Shown: in pieces, positions 4,864 through 11,798 of the stretch
How the letters are laid out: each line of letters begins with the position of its first letter
Position numbering within the stretch: the first letter of the stretch is position 1
Assembly: GCA_016296195.1 (NCBI GenBank)
Contig: JAEDJU010000032.1
Coordinates: 1 to 11,798 of the forward strand
Direction of reading: 5' to 3'
DNA: 11,798 nt
From: Candidatus Methanomethylophilaceae archaeon
GTDB lineage: Archaea > Thermoplasmatota > Thermoplasmata > Methanomassiliicoccales > Methanomethylophilaceae
Position numbers and translations under genes: made by a program
The notes under the pieces: model-generated
Database searches by the model: none
Seen by the model: only the letters and a program-made list of their open reading frames with translations
Told to the model about the DNA's origin: nothing

Positions 4864-6750
4864 ATGGAGGCACACAAGGACATTTCGGAAATGAGTTTCG
4901 AGGAGTTCTTCTCCGAGCCGAAGACCCGGTCGGAGAGGAAGGATTCGGTGAAGGCCGTGCCTCCCAACGAGTCCCGCAGGACGGAGGAGAGGACTGTCTC
5001 CAGGCAGGGGTTCGCGGGAGCAGGCCCGAAGGTCAACTACACCGCAGGTCGCTTCCAGTTGTATGTTCCACGTTACACGGGATTGGACACGGACAGGTTC
5101 GATGCGGCCATCGACTGTTCCCAGGGTGTCATCCCCATGGGCCGTCTGGAGTCCGTCAGGCAGAAGGGCGGCAGGACGACACGCCCCAACACCCTCGACC
5201 TGACCACCGTCGGCGTCTCGCCGATGGAGAACTTCAAACTCACGATCGATGGAGAGGTGGTGTTCGAGAACAGGCCACGTCAGATCCTGTTCTTCAACAA
5301 CATCGGTCTTCCCATGAACAAGCCAGTCGGAGACGTCTATGCCGTCCATCTGCCTTCCGTGGCACTCAGGCTCGTGAGGGCCGAGGTCATCGAGGAGTCC
5401 GTCAAGGATGGGTTGACCATCACCCGCCTGGACGTCTCCGTGGCCGGAGGTGTATGGGTCGACGATTCCGTCCCCGAGGCTCCCGCCACAGTCGAGGAGG
5501 TTCCGGCGGAGGAGCCGAAACCCGTCAAAGCGAAGAAGGCGCCTGTCAAGAGGGTACGTGTCAAGGGTTCCTTAACGCTGTCACCAGGATCCAAGGATGC
5601 GGATGTCCTCTGTGACGGGGACGAACTCCAGATGTATCCGTCCGTGGTGACGGCACGTCCCGTAGTGGACGGATGCGACATCTCCGAGTGCACACTGTCC
5701 CTACGTTCCGCGACGGGGGAGGTCGTGGTCGGCCCCGTCACCGCCGCACAGTCCGTGGACCTCGATCCCGTAGGCTCATTCGGTCCTGCCACCGTTGTCT
5801 TGGAGAGGGACGGCAAGGTCCTGGCGGAGTCCAAGCTCTTCCTGATCCCCGGATTCACCTGCTCCTACGAGGGCAAGGGCGATATCGTCGACGATCCGTT
5901 GGTGGAGTTCTCATTCGCAGATGTGTCCGGTTCAAGGAACATGTACGATGAGGATGCGTACGGTCCGTTCGAGCACGAAGGTGTTGTGTTCTACATCCGC
6001 TGGGTCGTTCCCGCAGTGACATACGACATAGGGGACGGTCCGCAGAGGTACGCTCCCATCGACATCGACATAGCCGACCTGAAGGCTGACCGTATGAGGG
6101 TCACAGTCAAGGGTGCCAGGAAGAAGGCGCTCTTCTTCGGCGGGGAGAAGGGAAAGAAGACGGACGTCACACCAGGATGGGAGGGCGAGTACTATGATGT
6201 CGAGCTCGAGCCCATCCGTGAGGAGGTATACTCCCACCCGTCATCCACATACTGCTTCTACATAACCGTCAACTCGTTCCCCAACCGCAGGTTCATGAGG
6301 ATCACCAATCCCGTAAGGCTCAAGGCCAGGTTCGAGGACGGTTGTGTCGTGGCCGATGTGGACCCGTCAGCCCCCGAATGCATCTGCCGTCTCTATGGGT
6401 TCAACGGCGTCCAGAACGATGTCCTCCTGGTCCCCGGGGAGAACCGTGTGCCGGTGGGTGCGGATGTCATAGAGGCCGAGGTCCTGGAGATGGATGGTTC
6501 CAAGGTCCGTCTCGCGGTCCCCGTGTCCGTACGTCACCTCCCGTTCCTGCAGAAGGATGCCATGGGCGACCTCTGGCTCTATGTTTCCAGGTCCAAGCGC
6601 ATCCCACTGCCCGGCGGACTGATCGTCGATGGAAAGCCGGTGAACGATGCCATCAGGTCCTGGCACGACAGGATCGTCAGGATGAACCCTGAGCTCAGGA
6701 ACGTCTCCCTGGCGATGATGCAGAAAGCATTCGCAGAGTATGGTGAGTGA
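4864..6750 (+). CDS. Unrecognised 628-residue beta-rich soluble protein
   Basis: I do not recognise this family. The ATG at 4864 is chosen because GGTGA stands five bases before it; an in-frame GTG at 4804 would lie at the predicted transcription start and inside the repeats. Visible organisation (numbered from this ATG): a charged, probably disordered N-terminus (1-55) with the short motif EMSFEEFF (9-16); a first beta-rich domain (about 56-200) with FQLYVPRY and RQILFFNN; an Ala/Glu/Pro/Lys-rich linker (about 202-234); a row of beta-strand-rich, possibly Ig-like segments (about 235-560); and a short helical C-terminus (about 590-628) with IRSWHDRIVRMNPE. There is no signal peptide, membrane segment, nucleotide-binding motif or cysteine cluster, so it is probably cytosolic and structural or scaffolding rather than a known enzyme. 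The aminotransferase gene starts one base after its stop, which implies a shared transcript. Confidence 0.85.
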   Translation: MEAHKDISEMSFEEFFSEPKTRSERKDSVKAVPPNESRRTEERTVSRQGFAGAGPKVNYTAGRFQLYVPRYTGLDTDRFDAAIDCSQGVIPMGRLESVRQKGGRTTRPNTLDLTTVGVSPMENFKLTIDGEVVFENRPRQILFFNNIGLPMNKPVGDVYAVHLPSVALRLVRAEVIEESVKDGLTITRLDVSVAGGVWVDDSVPEAPATVEEVPAEEPKPVKAKKAPVKRVRVKGSLTLSPGSKDADVLCDGDELQMYPSVVTARPVVDGCDISECTLSLRSATGEVVVGPVTAAQSVDLDPVGSFGPATVVLERDGKVLAESKLFLIPGFTCSYEGKGDIVDDPLVEFSFADVSGSRNMYDEDAYGPFEHEGVVFYIRWVVPAVTYDIGDGPQRYAPIDIDIADLKADRMRVTVKGARKKALFFGGEKGKKTDVTPGWEGEYYDVELEPIREEVYSHPSSTYCFYITVNSFPNRRFMRITNPVRLKARFEDGCVVADVDPSAPECICRLYGFNGVQNDVLLVPGENRVPVGADVIEAEVLEMDGSKVRLAVPVSVRHLPFLQKDAMGDLWLYVSRSKRIPLPGGLIVDGKPVNDAIRSWHDRIVRMNPELRNVSLAMMQKAFAEYGE

Positions 6751-6751
6751 T

Positions 6752-7939
6752 ATGGTCACATCTTTCTCCAGGCGTGTCGGGGACACCATGGATTCATTCA
6801 TCATGAGTCTGGTGGATGTCGCCGCACGCCCAGGTATGATCTCGTTCGCCACCGGCCTTCCAGACAACCAGCTGTTCGACACCGAGGGTCTCGTCCGTGC
6901 CGTGTCCGAGATCCTATCGGAGGACCCACATGGTCCTCTCCAGTACGATTCGGCCGCCGGGTACATTCCGCTGAGGAAGCGCATCGCCCGCCGTTGCCGC
7001 GACAGGCTGGGATTCGATGTCGGATACGAGGATGTCTTCATGACGAACGGGTCCCAGGAATGCTTCGATCAGCTCGGCAAGATGTTCCTGGACCGCGGAG
7101 ACAGGATGGTCGTGGAGAATCCAGGGTATCTGGGGGCCATCCAGTCATTCTCCGCCTACGGGCCGGAGTTCATCGGTGTGGACATGGCCGAGGGTGGTGT
7201 CGACACCGATCAGCTGGCCTCGGCATTGGAGGGCGGACCCAAGCTGTTCTATTCTATACCAAACCATCAGAACCCTTCCGGCACCAGCTACTCCGAGGAT
7301 GTGCGCAGGAGGGTAACCGATGCCATCAGGGGATCGGGATGCCTGTTGATCGAGGACGATGCCTACGGTGAGCTGGGATATGACGGCCGTGTCGGGAGGA
7401 CGATGAAGTCCATGCTCCCCGAGGAGACGGTGATGTGCGGATCCTTCTCGAAGACCATCTCTCCCGGGATGAGGGTCGGATGGATGATCGTCCCGGAGTG
7501 GATGAGGGAGGCCACAGGCAAGAGTGTGGAATCCTCGTTCCTGCAGTCCAACACCTTCTGCCAGAAGGTCATCGACCGCTTCATGGAGGACAACGACTAC
7601 GACAGGTACCTCGACGGTCTCCGCAAGGGGTACAGGGAGAAGAAGCGCATGTTCATGGATGCACTCCAGGACAATCTGCCGTCCACCATGAGGTGGAACG
7701 ATCCAGATGGGGGCATGTTCGTCTGGCTCAGGACCCCGGACGGCACCGACTCAGGGGAGCTCTTCGAGCTTCTCATAGAGAGGGGGCTGGTCGTGATGCC
7801 GGGGAAGCCGTTCCACACCAGGGGCGGGTCCAACACACTGAGGCTCAACTTCGCGACCCCTTCCGAGGAGCAGATCGCCGACGGGGCGGCCATTCTTGGC
7901 CGTGTCTGCAGGGAGCTGTTCCCCGAACGGGCCGTATAA
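6752..7939 (+). CDS. PLP-dependent class I/II aminotransferase (2-aminoadipate/aromatic type)
   Basis: Encodes 395 residues from the ATG at 6752; GGTGA lies five bases upstream within the last codons of the preceding gene. An ATG at 6740 is in frame but lacks an SD. The fold-type I signature is complete: SFATGLPDNQLF near the N-terminus, LQYDSAAGYIPLR, TNGSQECFDQLGKMF, PNHQNPSG (N174), EDDAYGEL (D203, Y205), GSFSKTISPGMRVGW with the PLP lysine K234, and an LRLNF arginine near the C-terminus that should bind the substrate carboxylate. The closest family is COG1167 (LysN, KAT II and stand-alone relatives of MocR); no helix-turn-helix domain is present, so it is an enzyme rather than a regulator. 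Substrate cannot be read from sequence: 2-aminoadipate, aromatic or branched-chain amino acids are all possible. It probably shares a transcript with the 628-residue protein. Confidence 0.93.
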   Translation: MVTSFSRRVGDTMDSFIMSLVDVAARPGMISFATGLPDNQLFDTEGLVRAVSEILSEDPHGPLQYDSAAGYIPLRKRIARRCRDRLGFDVGYEDVFMTNGSQECFDQLGKMFLDRGDRMVVENPGYLGAIQSFSAYGPEFIGVDMAEGGVDTDQLASALEGGPKLFYSIPNHQNPSGTSYSEDVRRRVTDAIRGSGCLLIEDDAYGELGYDGRVGRTMKSMLPEETVMCGSFSKTISPGMRVGWMIVPEWMREATGKSVESSFLQSNTFCQKVIDRFMEDNDYDRYLDGLRKGYREKKRMFMDALQDNLPSTMRWNDPDGGMFVWLRTPDGTDSGELFELLIERGLVVMPGKPFHTRGGSNTLRLNFATPSEEQIADGAAILGRVCRELFPERAV

Positions 7940-7942
7940 CCG

Positions 7943-7995
7943 CTTTATAATCAGAGGTGGCGAAGTTTTTAATATGATGTATGGCTAGCCACCTC
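7943..7995 (+). promoter_or_regulatory. str-operon promoter region enclosed by an inverted repeat
   Basis: GAGGTGGC (7954-7961) and GCCACCTC (7988-7995) form a perfect 8-bp inverted repeat with 26 bases between. Two TATA candidates are present: CTTTATAAT (7943-7951), just left of the repeat, and TTTTTAATAT (7965-7974), inside it. The first predicts transcription start near 7975, the second near 7998. A perfect repeat around the core promoter of a highly expressed ribosomal operon looks like an operator, though it could form a stem if transcription begins further upstream. The left arm also resembles an SD by chance of composition. Confidence 0.45.
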
Positions 7996-8006
7996 AGCAT
8001 TAATGG

Positions 8007-8040
8007 CTTGATAGTAGGTCAAGTCACGATTTCACAATCG
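8007..8040 (+). promoter_or_regulatory. Two small tandem hairpins in the rps12 leader
   Basis: CTTGA (8007-8011) pairs with TCAAG (8019-8023), and CGATT (8027-8031) pairs with AATCG (8036-8040) with loop TCAC. They end 17 bases before the rps12 SD. The leader is unusually long for an archaeal gene, about 70-95 bases depending on the promoter used. Ribosomal operons are often autoregulated by a protein binding such leaders, but stems of 5 bp are short and could be chance. Confidence 0.35.
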
Positions 8041-8057
8041 CAAGATATCCAAAAATC

Positions 8058-8071
8058 GAGGTGAAAAATTG
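8058..8071 (+). promoter_or_regulatory. Strong ribosome-binding site fixing a TTG start
   Basis: GAGGTGA at 8058-8064 is a seven-base match to the 16S tail TCACCTC found at 39-45. Four A residues separate it from TTG at 8069-8071. This spacing, and the reading frame beginning with the conserved S12 N-terminus, show that TTG is the initiation codon. Confidence 0.8.
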
Positions 8072-8497
8072 GGAAATGGTCTTTACACCGCAAGGAAAAT
8101 GAAAGAGGACCGTCAGAAGTTCCGCTGGCTTGACAGGGGATACAAGAAGAGGGTCCTGAAGCTCAGGGAGAAGTCCGATCCTCTCGAGGGATCCGCACAG
8201 GCACGCGGAATCGTCCTGGAGAAAGTCGGAATCGAGGCTAAGCAGCCCAACTCCGCTATCAGGAAATGCGTCAAGATCCAGCTCATCAAGAACGGACGTC
8301 AGATCACCGCATTCGCCGTCGGAGACGGAGCCATCAACTTCATCGACGAGCACGACGAGGTCATGGTCGAGGGAATCGGTGGAAGGATGGGAAGGTCCTA
8401 CGGAGATATCCCCGGAGTCCGTTACAAGGTCATCAAGGTCAACAACGTCTCTCTGAACGAAATGGTCAGGGGAAGGACCGACAAACCCGTGAGATGA
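8069..8497 (+). CDS. rps12: 30S ribosomal protein S12 (uS12), archaeal
   Basis: Encodes 142 residues, the standard archaeal length. S12 sits at the decoding centre; KQPNSAIRK (P60-N61-S62-A63) carries the loop that contacts the decoding adenines, and [10 protein letters not shown] carries the second conserved loop. The archaeal-type N-terminus reads [15 protein letters not shown]. Initiation is at TTG, supported by GAGGTGA four bases away; the next ATG (8100) would delete the conserved N-terminal segment. It is first in a cluster with rps7 and fusA, with a structured leader. The preceding gene is an aminotransferase rather than the rpoA-L30e-nusA genes that often precede S12 in archaea. Confidence 0.98.
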   Translation: MGNGLYTARKMKEDRQKFRWLDRGYKKRVLKLREKSDPLEGSAQARGIVLEKVGIEAKQPNSAIRKCVKIQLIKNGRQITAFAVGDGAINFIDEHDEVMVEGIGGRMGRSYGDIPGVRYKVIKVNNVSLNEMVRGRTDKPVR

Positions 8498-8502
8498 TTC
8501 AA

Positions 8503-9087
8503 ATGGCAGACGAGATTGTTGCACAGAAAGCACTCATCTTCGGAAAATACGACACTTCCGAAGTCGTCGTCAACGACGGCGGACTCGCAAAATACATCGA
8601 CCTCACCCCCACCAACGTTCCCCACTCCGGTGGAAAGCACGCCAACAGGTGGTTCGGAAAGTCCAACCTGAGCATCGTCGAGAGGCTCATCAACAACATC
8701 ATGAGGACCGAGAAGTACACCGGAAAGAAGATGAAGGCGTACAAGGCGGTCGCAGATGCGTTCGACATCATCGCAGCCAAGACGAAGAAGAACCCCGTGC
8801 AGGTCCTCGTCGAGGGACTCGAGAACGCAGCACCCCGTGAGGAGGTCACCAGGCTCCAGTTCGGAGGAATCTCCGTCCCCAAGGCCGTGGACATCTCCCC
8901 CCAGAGGAGGCTCGACATCGCCCTCCGCAACCTGAGCACCGGAGTCGTCCAGGCTTCCACCAAGAACAAGAAGGCAATCCACGAGTGTCTGGCCGACGAG
9001 ATCATGCTCGCAGCCAAAGGTGACATGACCTCCTACTCCGTCGCCAAGAAGGAAGAGGTCGAGAGGGTCGCCCAGTCCGCCAGATGA
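8503..9087 (+). CDS. rps7: 30S ribosomal protein S7 (uS7), archaeal
   Basis: Encodes 194 residues, typical for archaeal S7, a primary 16S-binding protein of the small-subunit head that contacts E-site tRNA. Recognisable segments include PHSGGKHANRWFGK, the SIVERLINNIMRTEKYTGKK helix region, the KKNPVQVLVEGLENAAPREE block and the SPQRRLDIALRNLSTG helix. The ATG at 8503 is preferred because GAGATGAT (8491-8498), one mismatch from the ideal SD, stands four bases before it, the same spacing as rps12. An ATG at 8494 overlapping the rps12 stop as ATGA is in frame and would add three residues. Either start implies coupling to rps12. The fusA gene begins 23 bases after the stop. Confidence 0.97.
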   Translation: MADEIVAQKALIFGKYDTSEVVVNDGGLAKYIDLTPTNVPHSGGKHANRWFGKSNLSIVERLINNIMRTEKYTGKKMKAYKAVADAFDIIAAKTKKNPVQVLVEGLENAAPREEVTRLQFGGISVPKAVDISPQRRLDIALRNLSTGVVQASTKNKKAIHECLADEIMLAAKGDMTSYSVAKKEEVERVAQSAR

Positions 9088-9110
9088 TCCTGTAAGAAAG
9101 GTGTGTGAAC

Positions 9111-11351
9111 ATGGGACGCAGAGAGGACAACGCGAAGAAAGCAGTCGAGCTGATGAAAGACCAGAAACTCATCAGGAACCTCGGAACTGCAGCACATATC
9201 GACCACGGAAAGACAACATTCTCCGACAACCTGATCGCAGGAGCCGGAATGATGTCCTCCGAGACCGCCGGTGAGCAGCGCCTGCTCGATTACGATGAGC
9301 AGGAGGCAGCAAGGGGAATCACAATCAACGCTGCATCCGCGGCAATGGTCGTTCCCTACAAGGAGCCCGGATCCAACAAGCTGGACCACTACCTCGTCAA
9401 CCTCATCGACACCCCCGGACACGTCGACTTCGGTGGAGACGTCACCAGGGCAATGAGGGCACTGGATGGAGTTTACATCCTGTGCTGCGCAGTCGAGGGA
9501 ATCATGCCCCAGACCGAGACAGTTATCAGGCAGGCACTCAAAGAGAGGGTCAGGCCCATGCTGTTCATCAACAAGGTCGACAGGGCCATCGTCGAGCAGC
9601 AGCTCACCCCTCAGATGATGATCGAGAAGTTCTCCAAGATCATCACCGAGTTCAACCAGAAGATCATGGACATCCTGCCCGCACCCCTCAACAAGCAGTG
9701 GCAGGTCAGCCTCCAGGACGGAACCGTCGCACTCGGATCCGCATACAACAACTGGGCTGTCTCCATCCCCTACCTCCAGAGGCCTGAGCTGAAGAAGATG
9801 GGAATGAACCTCACCAAGGTCTTCGAGTACTGCGGAAGGGAGGGCGGACAGGCGGAGCTCGCCAAGCTGATCCCCCTCGCAGACGTCGCACTGGAGATGG
9901 CTATCAACCACATCCAGAACCCCGTCGATTCCCAGAAGATCCGTATCCCCACCATTTGGAAGGGAGATTTGGACTCCAAGGTCGGAAAGGACATGCTGAA
10001 CTGCGACCCCAACGGAGAGGTCGCCATGATGGTCACCAAGATCATCATGGACAAGCAGGCAGGAGAGATCGCCATCGGAAGGCTGTTCTCCGGAACCGTC
10101 AAGAAGGGACAGACCCTCTACATCTCCGGTGTCTCTGCACCCCAGCGTGTTCAGACCGTCGCACTCATGGTCGGAGCCGACAGGACCCCCATCGAGGAGT
10201 GTAAGGCCGGAAACATCGTCGCACTCACCGGACTCAAGGACGCCATCGCCGGAAGCACCGTGTCCTCCATGAAGGACATGGAGCCCTTCGAGAAGATGAC
10301 CCACTACTCCGAGCCCGTCATCACAAAGGCCATCGAGGCCAAGAACATGGCCGACCTGCCCAAGCTGGTCGAGGTCCTCAGGACCATCGCCAAGGCTGAC
10401 CCCTCGTTGAACATCGAGATCAACAACGAGACCGGAGAGCACCTCATGTCCGGAATGGGAGAGCTGCACCTGGAGATCACCGAGTACAGGATCAAGAACG
10501 AGCAGGGTGTCGACATCGTCGCATCCGCACCCATTGTCGTGTACCAGGAGTCCGTCAAGGGAGCCAACCCCTCCGAGTTCGAGGGTAAGTCACCCAACAA
10601 GCACAACAAGTTCTACTTCATCGTCAGCCCCCTCGAGGAGTCCATCAACTTGGCCATCCGCAAGGGAGAGATCGATGTCGATTCCAAGATCAAGGACCCC
10701 AAGGCCCTCGCCAAGCAGCTGATGGACCTGGGAATGAGCGATGTTGAGGCTAAAGGAGTCGTCGGATTCAAGAACAACAACGTCCTGATCGACTGCACCA
10801 AGGGAATCCAGTACCTCCACGAGACCATGGAGCTCGTGAAGCAGTCCTTCGAGGAGGCCATGATGAGGGGACCCCTCGCCAACGAGAAGGTCGCCGGACT
10901 GAAGGTCTGTCTCATGGACGCCAAGCTGCACGAGGATACCATCCACAGGGGACCCGCACAGATCATCCCCGCAGTCAGGGACGGTATCTACGGAGCCATG
11001 TGCCAGGCAGGAAGGATCCTCCTGGAGCCCATGCAGAAGCTGTTCATCAGCGTTCCCCCCGACTACATGGGAGGAGCAGTCAACCTGATCAACCAGCGCC
11101 GCGGAACCATCCTCGAGATGGGACAGGAGGGCGCTGACTCCACCGTCACCGCAGAGGTTCCCGTCGCGGACATGTTCGGATTCTCATCCGATATCCGTGG
11201 ATCCACCCAGGGACGTGCCATCTGGTCCATCGAGAACGCAGGATTCAAGCAGCTCCTGCCCGATCTCCAGAAGAAGGTCGTCACCGAGATCAGGACCCGT
11301 AAGGGACTCAACCCCGAGCCCTACGACGACAGGTACTACGCCGGCCTGTAA
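9111..11351 (+). CDS. fusA: Translation elongation factor aEF-2
   Basis: Encodes 746 residues from the ATG at 9111, with AAGGTG seven bases upstream; an earlier in-frame GTG lies immediately behind that SD and is rejected. EF-2 is the GTPase that drives ribosomal translocation. GTPase motifs are intact: AHIDHGKTT (28-36), RGITI (68-72), DTPGHVDF (100-107), NKVD (154-157) and a GSAYNNW G5 region. Domain IV has LHEDTIHRGPAQ; H612 in IHRGPAQ is the residue converted to diphthamide in archaea and eukaryotes. The C-terminus SDIRGSTQGRA matches domain V. Length is slightly above the usual 730. Codon choice is strongly biased (glycine mainly GGA), as expected for a very highly expressed gene. It follows rps7 in the conserved archaeal order S12-S7-EF2-EF1A. 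Confidence 0.99.
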   Translation: MGRREDNAKKAVELMKDQKLIRNLGTAAHIDHGKTTFSDNLIAGAGMMSSETAGEQRLLDYDEQEAARGITINAASAAMVVPYKEPGSNKLDHYLVNLIDTPGHVDFGGDVTRAMRALDGVYILCCAVEGIMPQTETVIRQALKERVRPMLFINKVDRAIVEQQLTPQMMIEKFSKIITEFNQKIMDILPAPLNKQWQVSLQDGTVALGSAYNNWAVSIPYLQRPELKKMGMNLTKVFEYCGREGGQAELAKLIPLADVALEMAINHIQNPVDSQKIRIPTIWKGDLDSKVGKDMLNCDPNGEVAMMVTKIIMDKQAGEIAIGRLFSGTVKKGQTLYISGVSAPQRVQTVALMVGADRTPIEECKAGNIVALTGLKDAIAGSTVSSMKDMEPFEKMTHYSEPVITKAIEAKNMADLPKLVEVLRTIAKADPSLNIEINNETGEHLMSGMGELHLEITEYRIKNEQGVDIVASAPIVVYQESVKGANPSEFEGKSPNKHNKFYFIVSPLEESINLAIRKGEIDVDSKIKDPKALAKQLMDLGMSDVEAKGVVGFKNNNVLIDCTKGIQYLHETMELVKQSFEEAMMRGPLANEKVAGLKVCLMDAKLHEDTIHRGPAQIIPAVRDGIYGAMCQAGRILLEPMQKLFISVPPDYMGGAVNLINQRRGTILEMGQEGADSTVTAEVPVADMFGFSSDIRGSTQGRAIWSIENAGFKQLLPDLQKKVVTEIRTRKGLNPEPYDDRYYAGL

Positions 11352-11354
11352 ACC

Positions 11355-11362
11355 TTATATAT
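11355..11362 (+). promoter_or_regulatory. TATA box of the EF-1A gene
   Basis: TTATATAT lies four bases after the fusA stop codon. Transcription would start near 11385, leaving a leader of about 25 bases that includes the SD AGGAGG at 11398-11403. EF-1A can therefore be transcribed apart from rps12-rps7-fusA. Confidence 0.6.
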
Positions 11363-11397
11363 CAAACCCCTTTACTGAAATCATCATAACGTTCCTT

Positions 11398-11413
11398 AGG
11401 AGGAAGAAAAATG
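11398..11413 (+). promoter_or_regulatory. Consensus ribosome-binding site of EF-1A
   Basis: AGGAGG at 11398-11403 is a perfect complement of CCTCCT at the 16S tail (42-47), seven bases before the ATG at 11411. It is the canonical form, unlike the GGTGA-centred motifs used by most other genes here. Confidence 0.75.
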
Positions 11414-11798
11414 GCAGAGAAAGAGCACATGAATCTCGTCATCATCGGGCATGTCGACCACGGAAAATCCACCCTCACCGGAAGGATCCTGCTCGAGGCC
11501 GGTGCAATCGACCCTCACATCATCGAGAAATACAAGAAAGAGGCAGAGGAGAAAGGAAAGGGATCCTTCTACTTCGCATGGGTCATGGACGGACTCAAAG
11601 AGGAGAGGGAGAGAGGAGTTACCATCGATGTCGCACACAAGAAGTTCTACACCGACAAGTTCTACTTCACCGTCATCGACGCTCCCGGACACCGTGACTT
11701 CGTCAAGAACATGATCACCGGAACCTCCCAGGCAGACGCTGCCATCATCACCTGTTCCGCTATCGAGGGACCCCAGGCTCAGACCAAGGAGCACGTCT
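11411..11798 (+). CDS. tuf: Translation elongation factor aEF-1A (EF-Tu homologue), 5' part
   Basis: The first 129 codons are present; the gene runs off the right edge of the window, with roughly 300 more residues expected. The product is the GTPase that carries aminoacyl-tRNA to the ribosomal A site. Motifs seen are GHVDHGKST (13-21), the archaeal/eukaryotic-type helix segment [19 protein letters not shown] with switch-I T71, and DAPGHRDF (90-97). The [10 protein letters not shown] form separates it from bacterial EF-Tu. A separate promoter and a consensus SD precede it. Glycine codon GGA dominates as in fusA. Confidence 0.98.
   Translation, partial: MAEKEHMNLVIIGHVDHGKSTLTGRILLEAGAIDPHIIEKYKKEAEEKGKGSFYFAWVMDGLKEERERGVTIDVAHKKFYTDKFYFTVIDAPGHRDFVKNMITGTSQADAAIITCSAIEGPQAQTKEHV

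Noticed and set aside
6740..6751. ATG at 6740 as the aminotransferase start
   Set aside because: It lacks an SD and overlaps the upstream gene by 11 bases; the ATG at 6752 has GGTGA five bases before it.
8266..8502. Long upstream extension of the S7 reading frame
   Set aside because: It is out-of-frame translation of rps12, rich in Arg, His and Gln; S7 family homology begins at MADEIVAQK.
9033..10469. 478-codon open frame antisense to fusA
   Set aside because: The composition is extreme (Leu, Gly, Asp, Val repeats), it mirrors the strong codon bias of EF-2 on the other strand, and it has no family motif.
1..11798. CRISPR array, mobile element, phage or defence cassette
   Set aside because: No regular spaced repeats, transposase or integrase motifs, terminal inverted repeats or known defence domains were seen on either strand.

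Overview
This window is archaeal chromosome. It carries aIF2-beta, diphthamide-type EF-2, EF-1A, archaeal S12 and S7, TATA-box promoters, and both leaderless and Shine-Dalgarno (SD) led genes. It opens on the last 47 bases of a 16S rRNA gene. No spacer tRNA, 23S or 5S gene follows; an ordinary protein gene begins about 160 bases later. A 16S gene standing apart from 23S is typical of the class Thermoplasmata (Thermoplasmatales and Methanomassiliicoccales). The fairly high G+C of the coding DNA and the SD use suggest a Methanomassiliicoccales-like organism, but that placement is inference because no methanogenesis gene is present.

Layout: 1-47, 16S 3' end, then two inverted repeats. 209-679 (+), a small HemG-like flavodoxin-domain protein, probably on a leaderless mRNA. 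681-756 (-), tRNA-Gln(UUG) with encoded CCA, ending one base from the flavodoxin stop codon. 757-1072, intergenic, holding the tRNA promoter and little else recognisable. 1073-4635 (-), transcribed leftward: pyrG (CTP synthase), then a hairpin and a fresh promoter, then aIF2-beta with a C-terminal TRAM domain coupled through TGATG to a CDKAL1/e-MtaB-type tRNA methylthiotransferase. 4636-4863, a divergent control region with a repeated GTCGACCGT. 4864-7939 (+), a two-gene unit of an unrecognised 628-residue, beta-rich soluble protein and a 2-aminoadipate/aromatic-type PLP aminotransferase. 7940-8068, the promoter and structured leader of the str operon. 8069-11351 (+), rps12 (TTG start), rps7 and fusA (EF-2). 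11355 onward, a separate promoter and the first 129 codons of EF-1A, cut by the window edge.

Most of the window serves translation: 16S tail, tRNA-Gln, tRNA methylthiolation, initiation factor, two small-subunit proteins and both elongation GTPases. SD motifs upstream of genes (GGTGA, AGGTG, GAGGTGA, AGGAGG) match the ATCACCTCCT tail of the 16S RNA at the left end. The least explained part is the 628-residue protein with its repeat-bearing control region. I see no mobile element, CRISPR array, phage gene or recognisable defence system.
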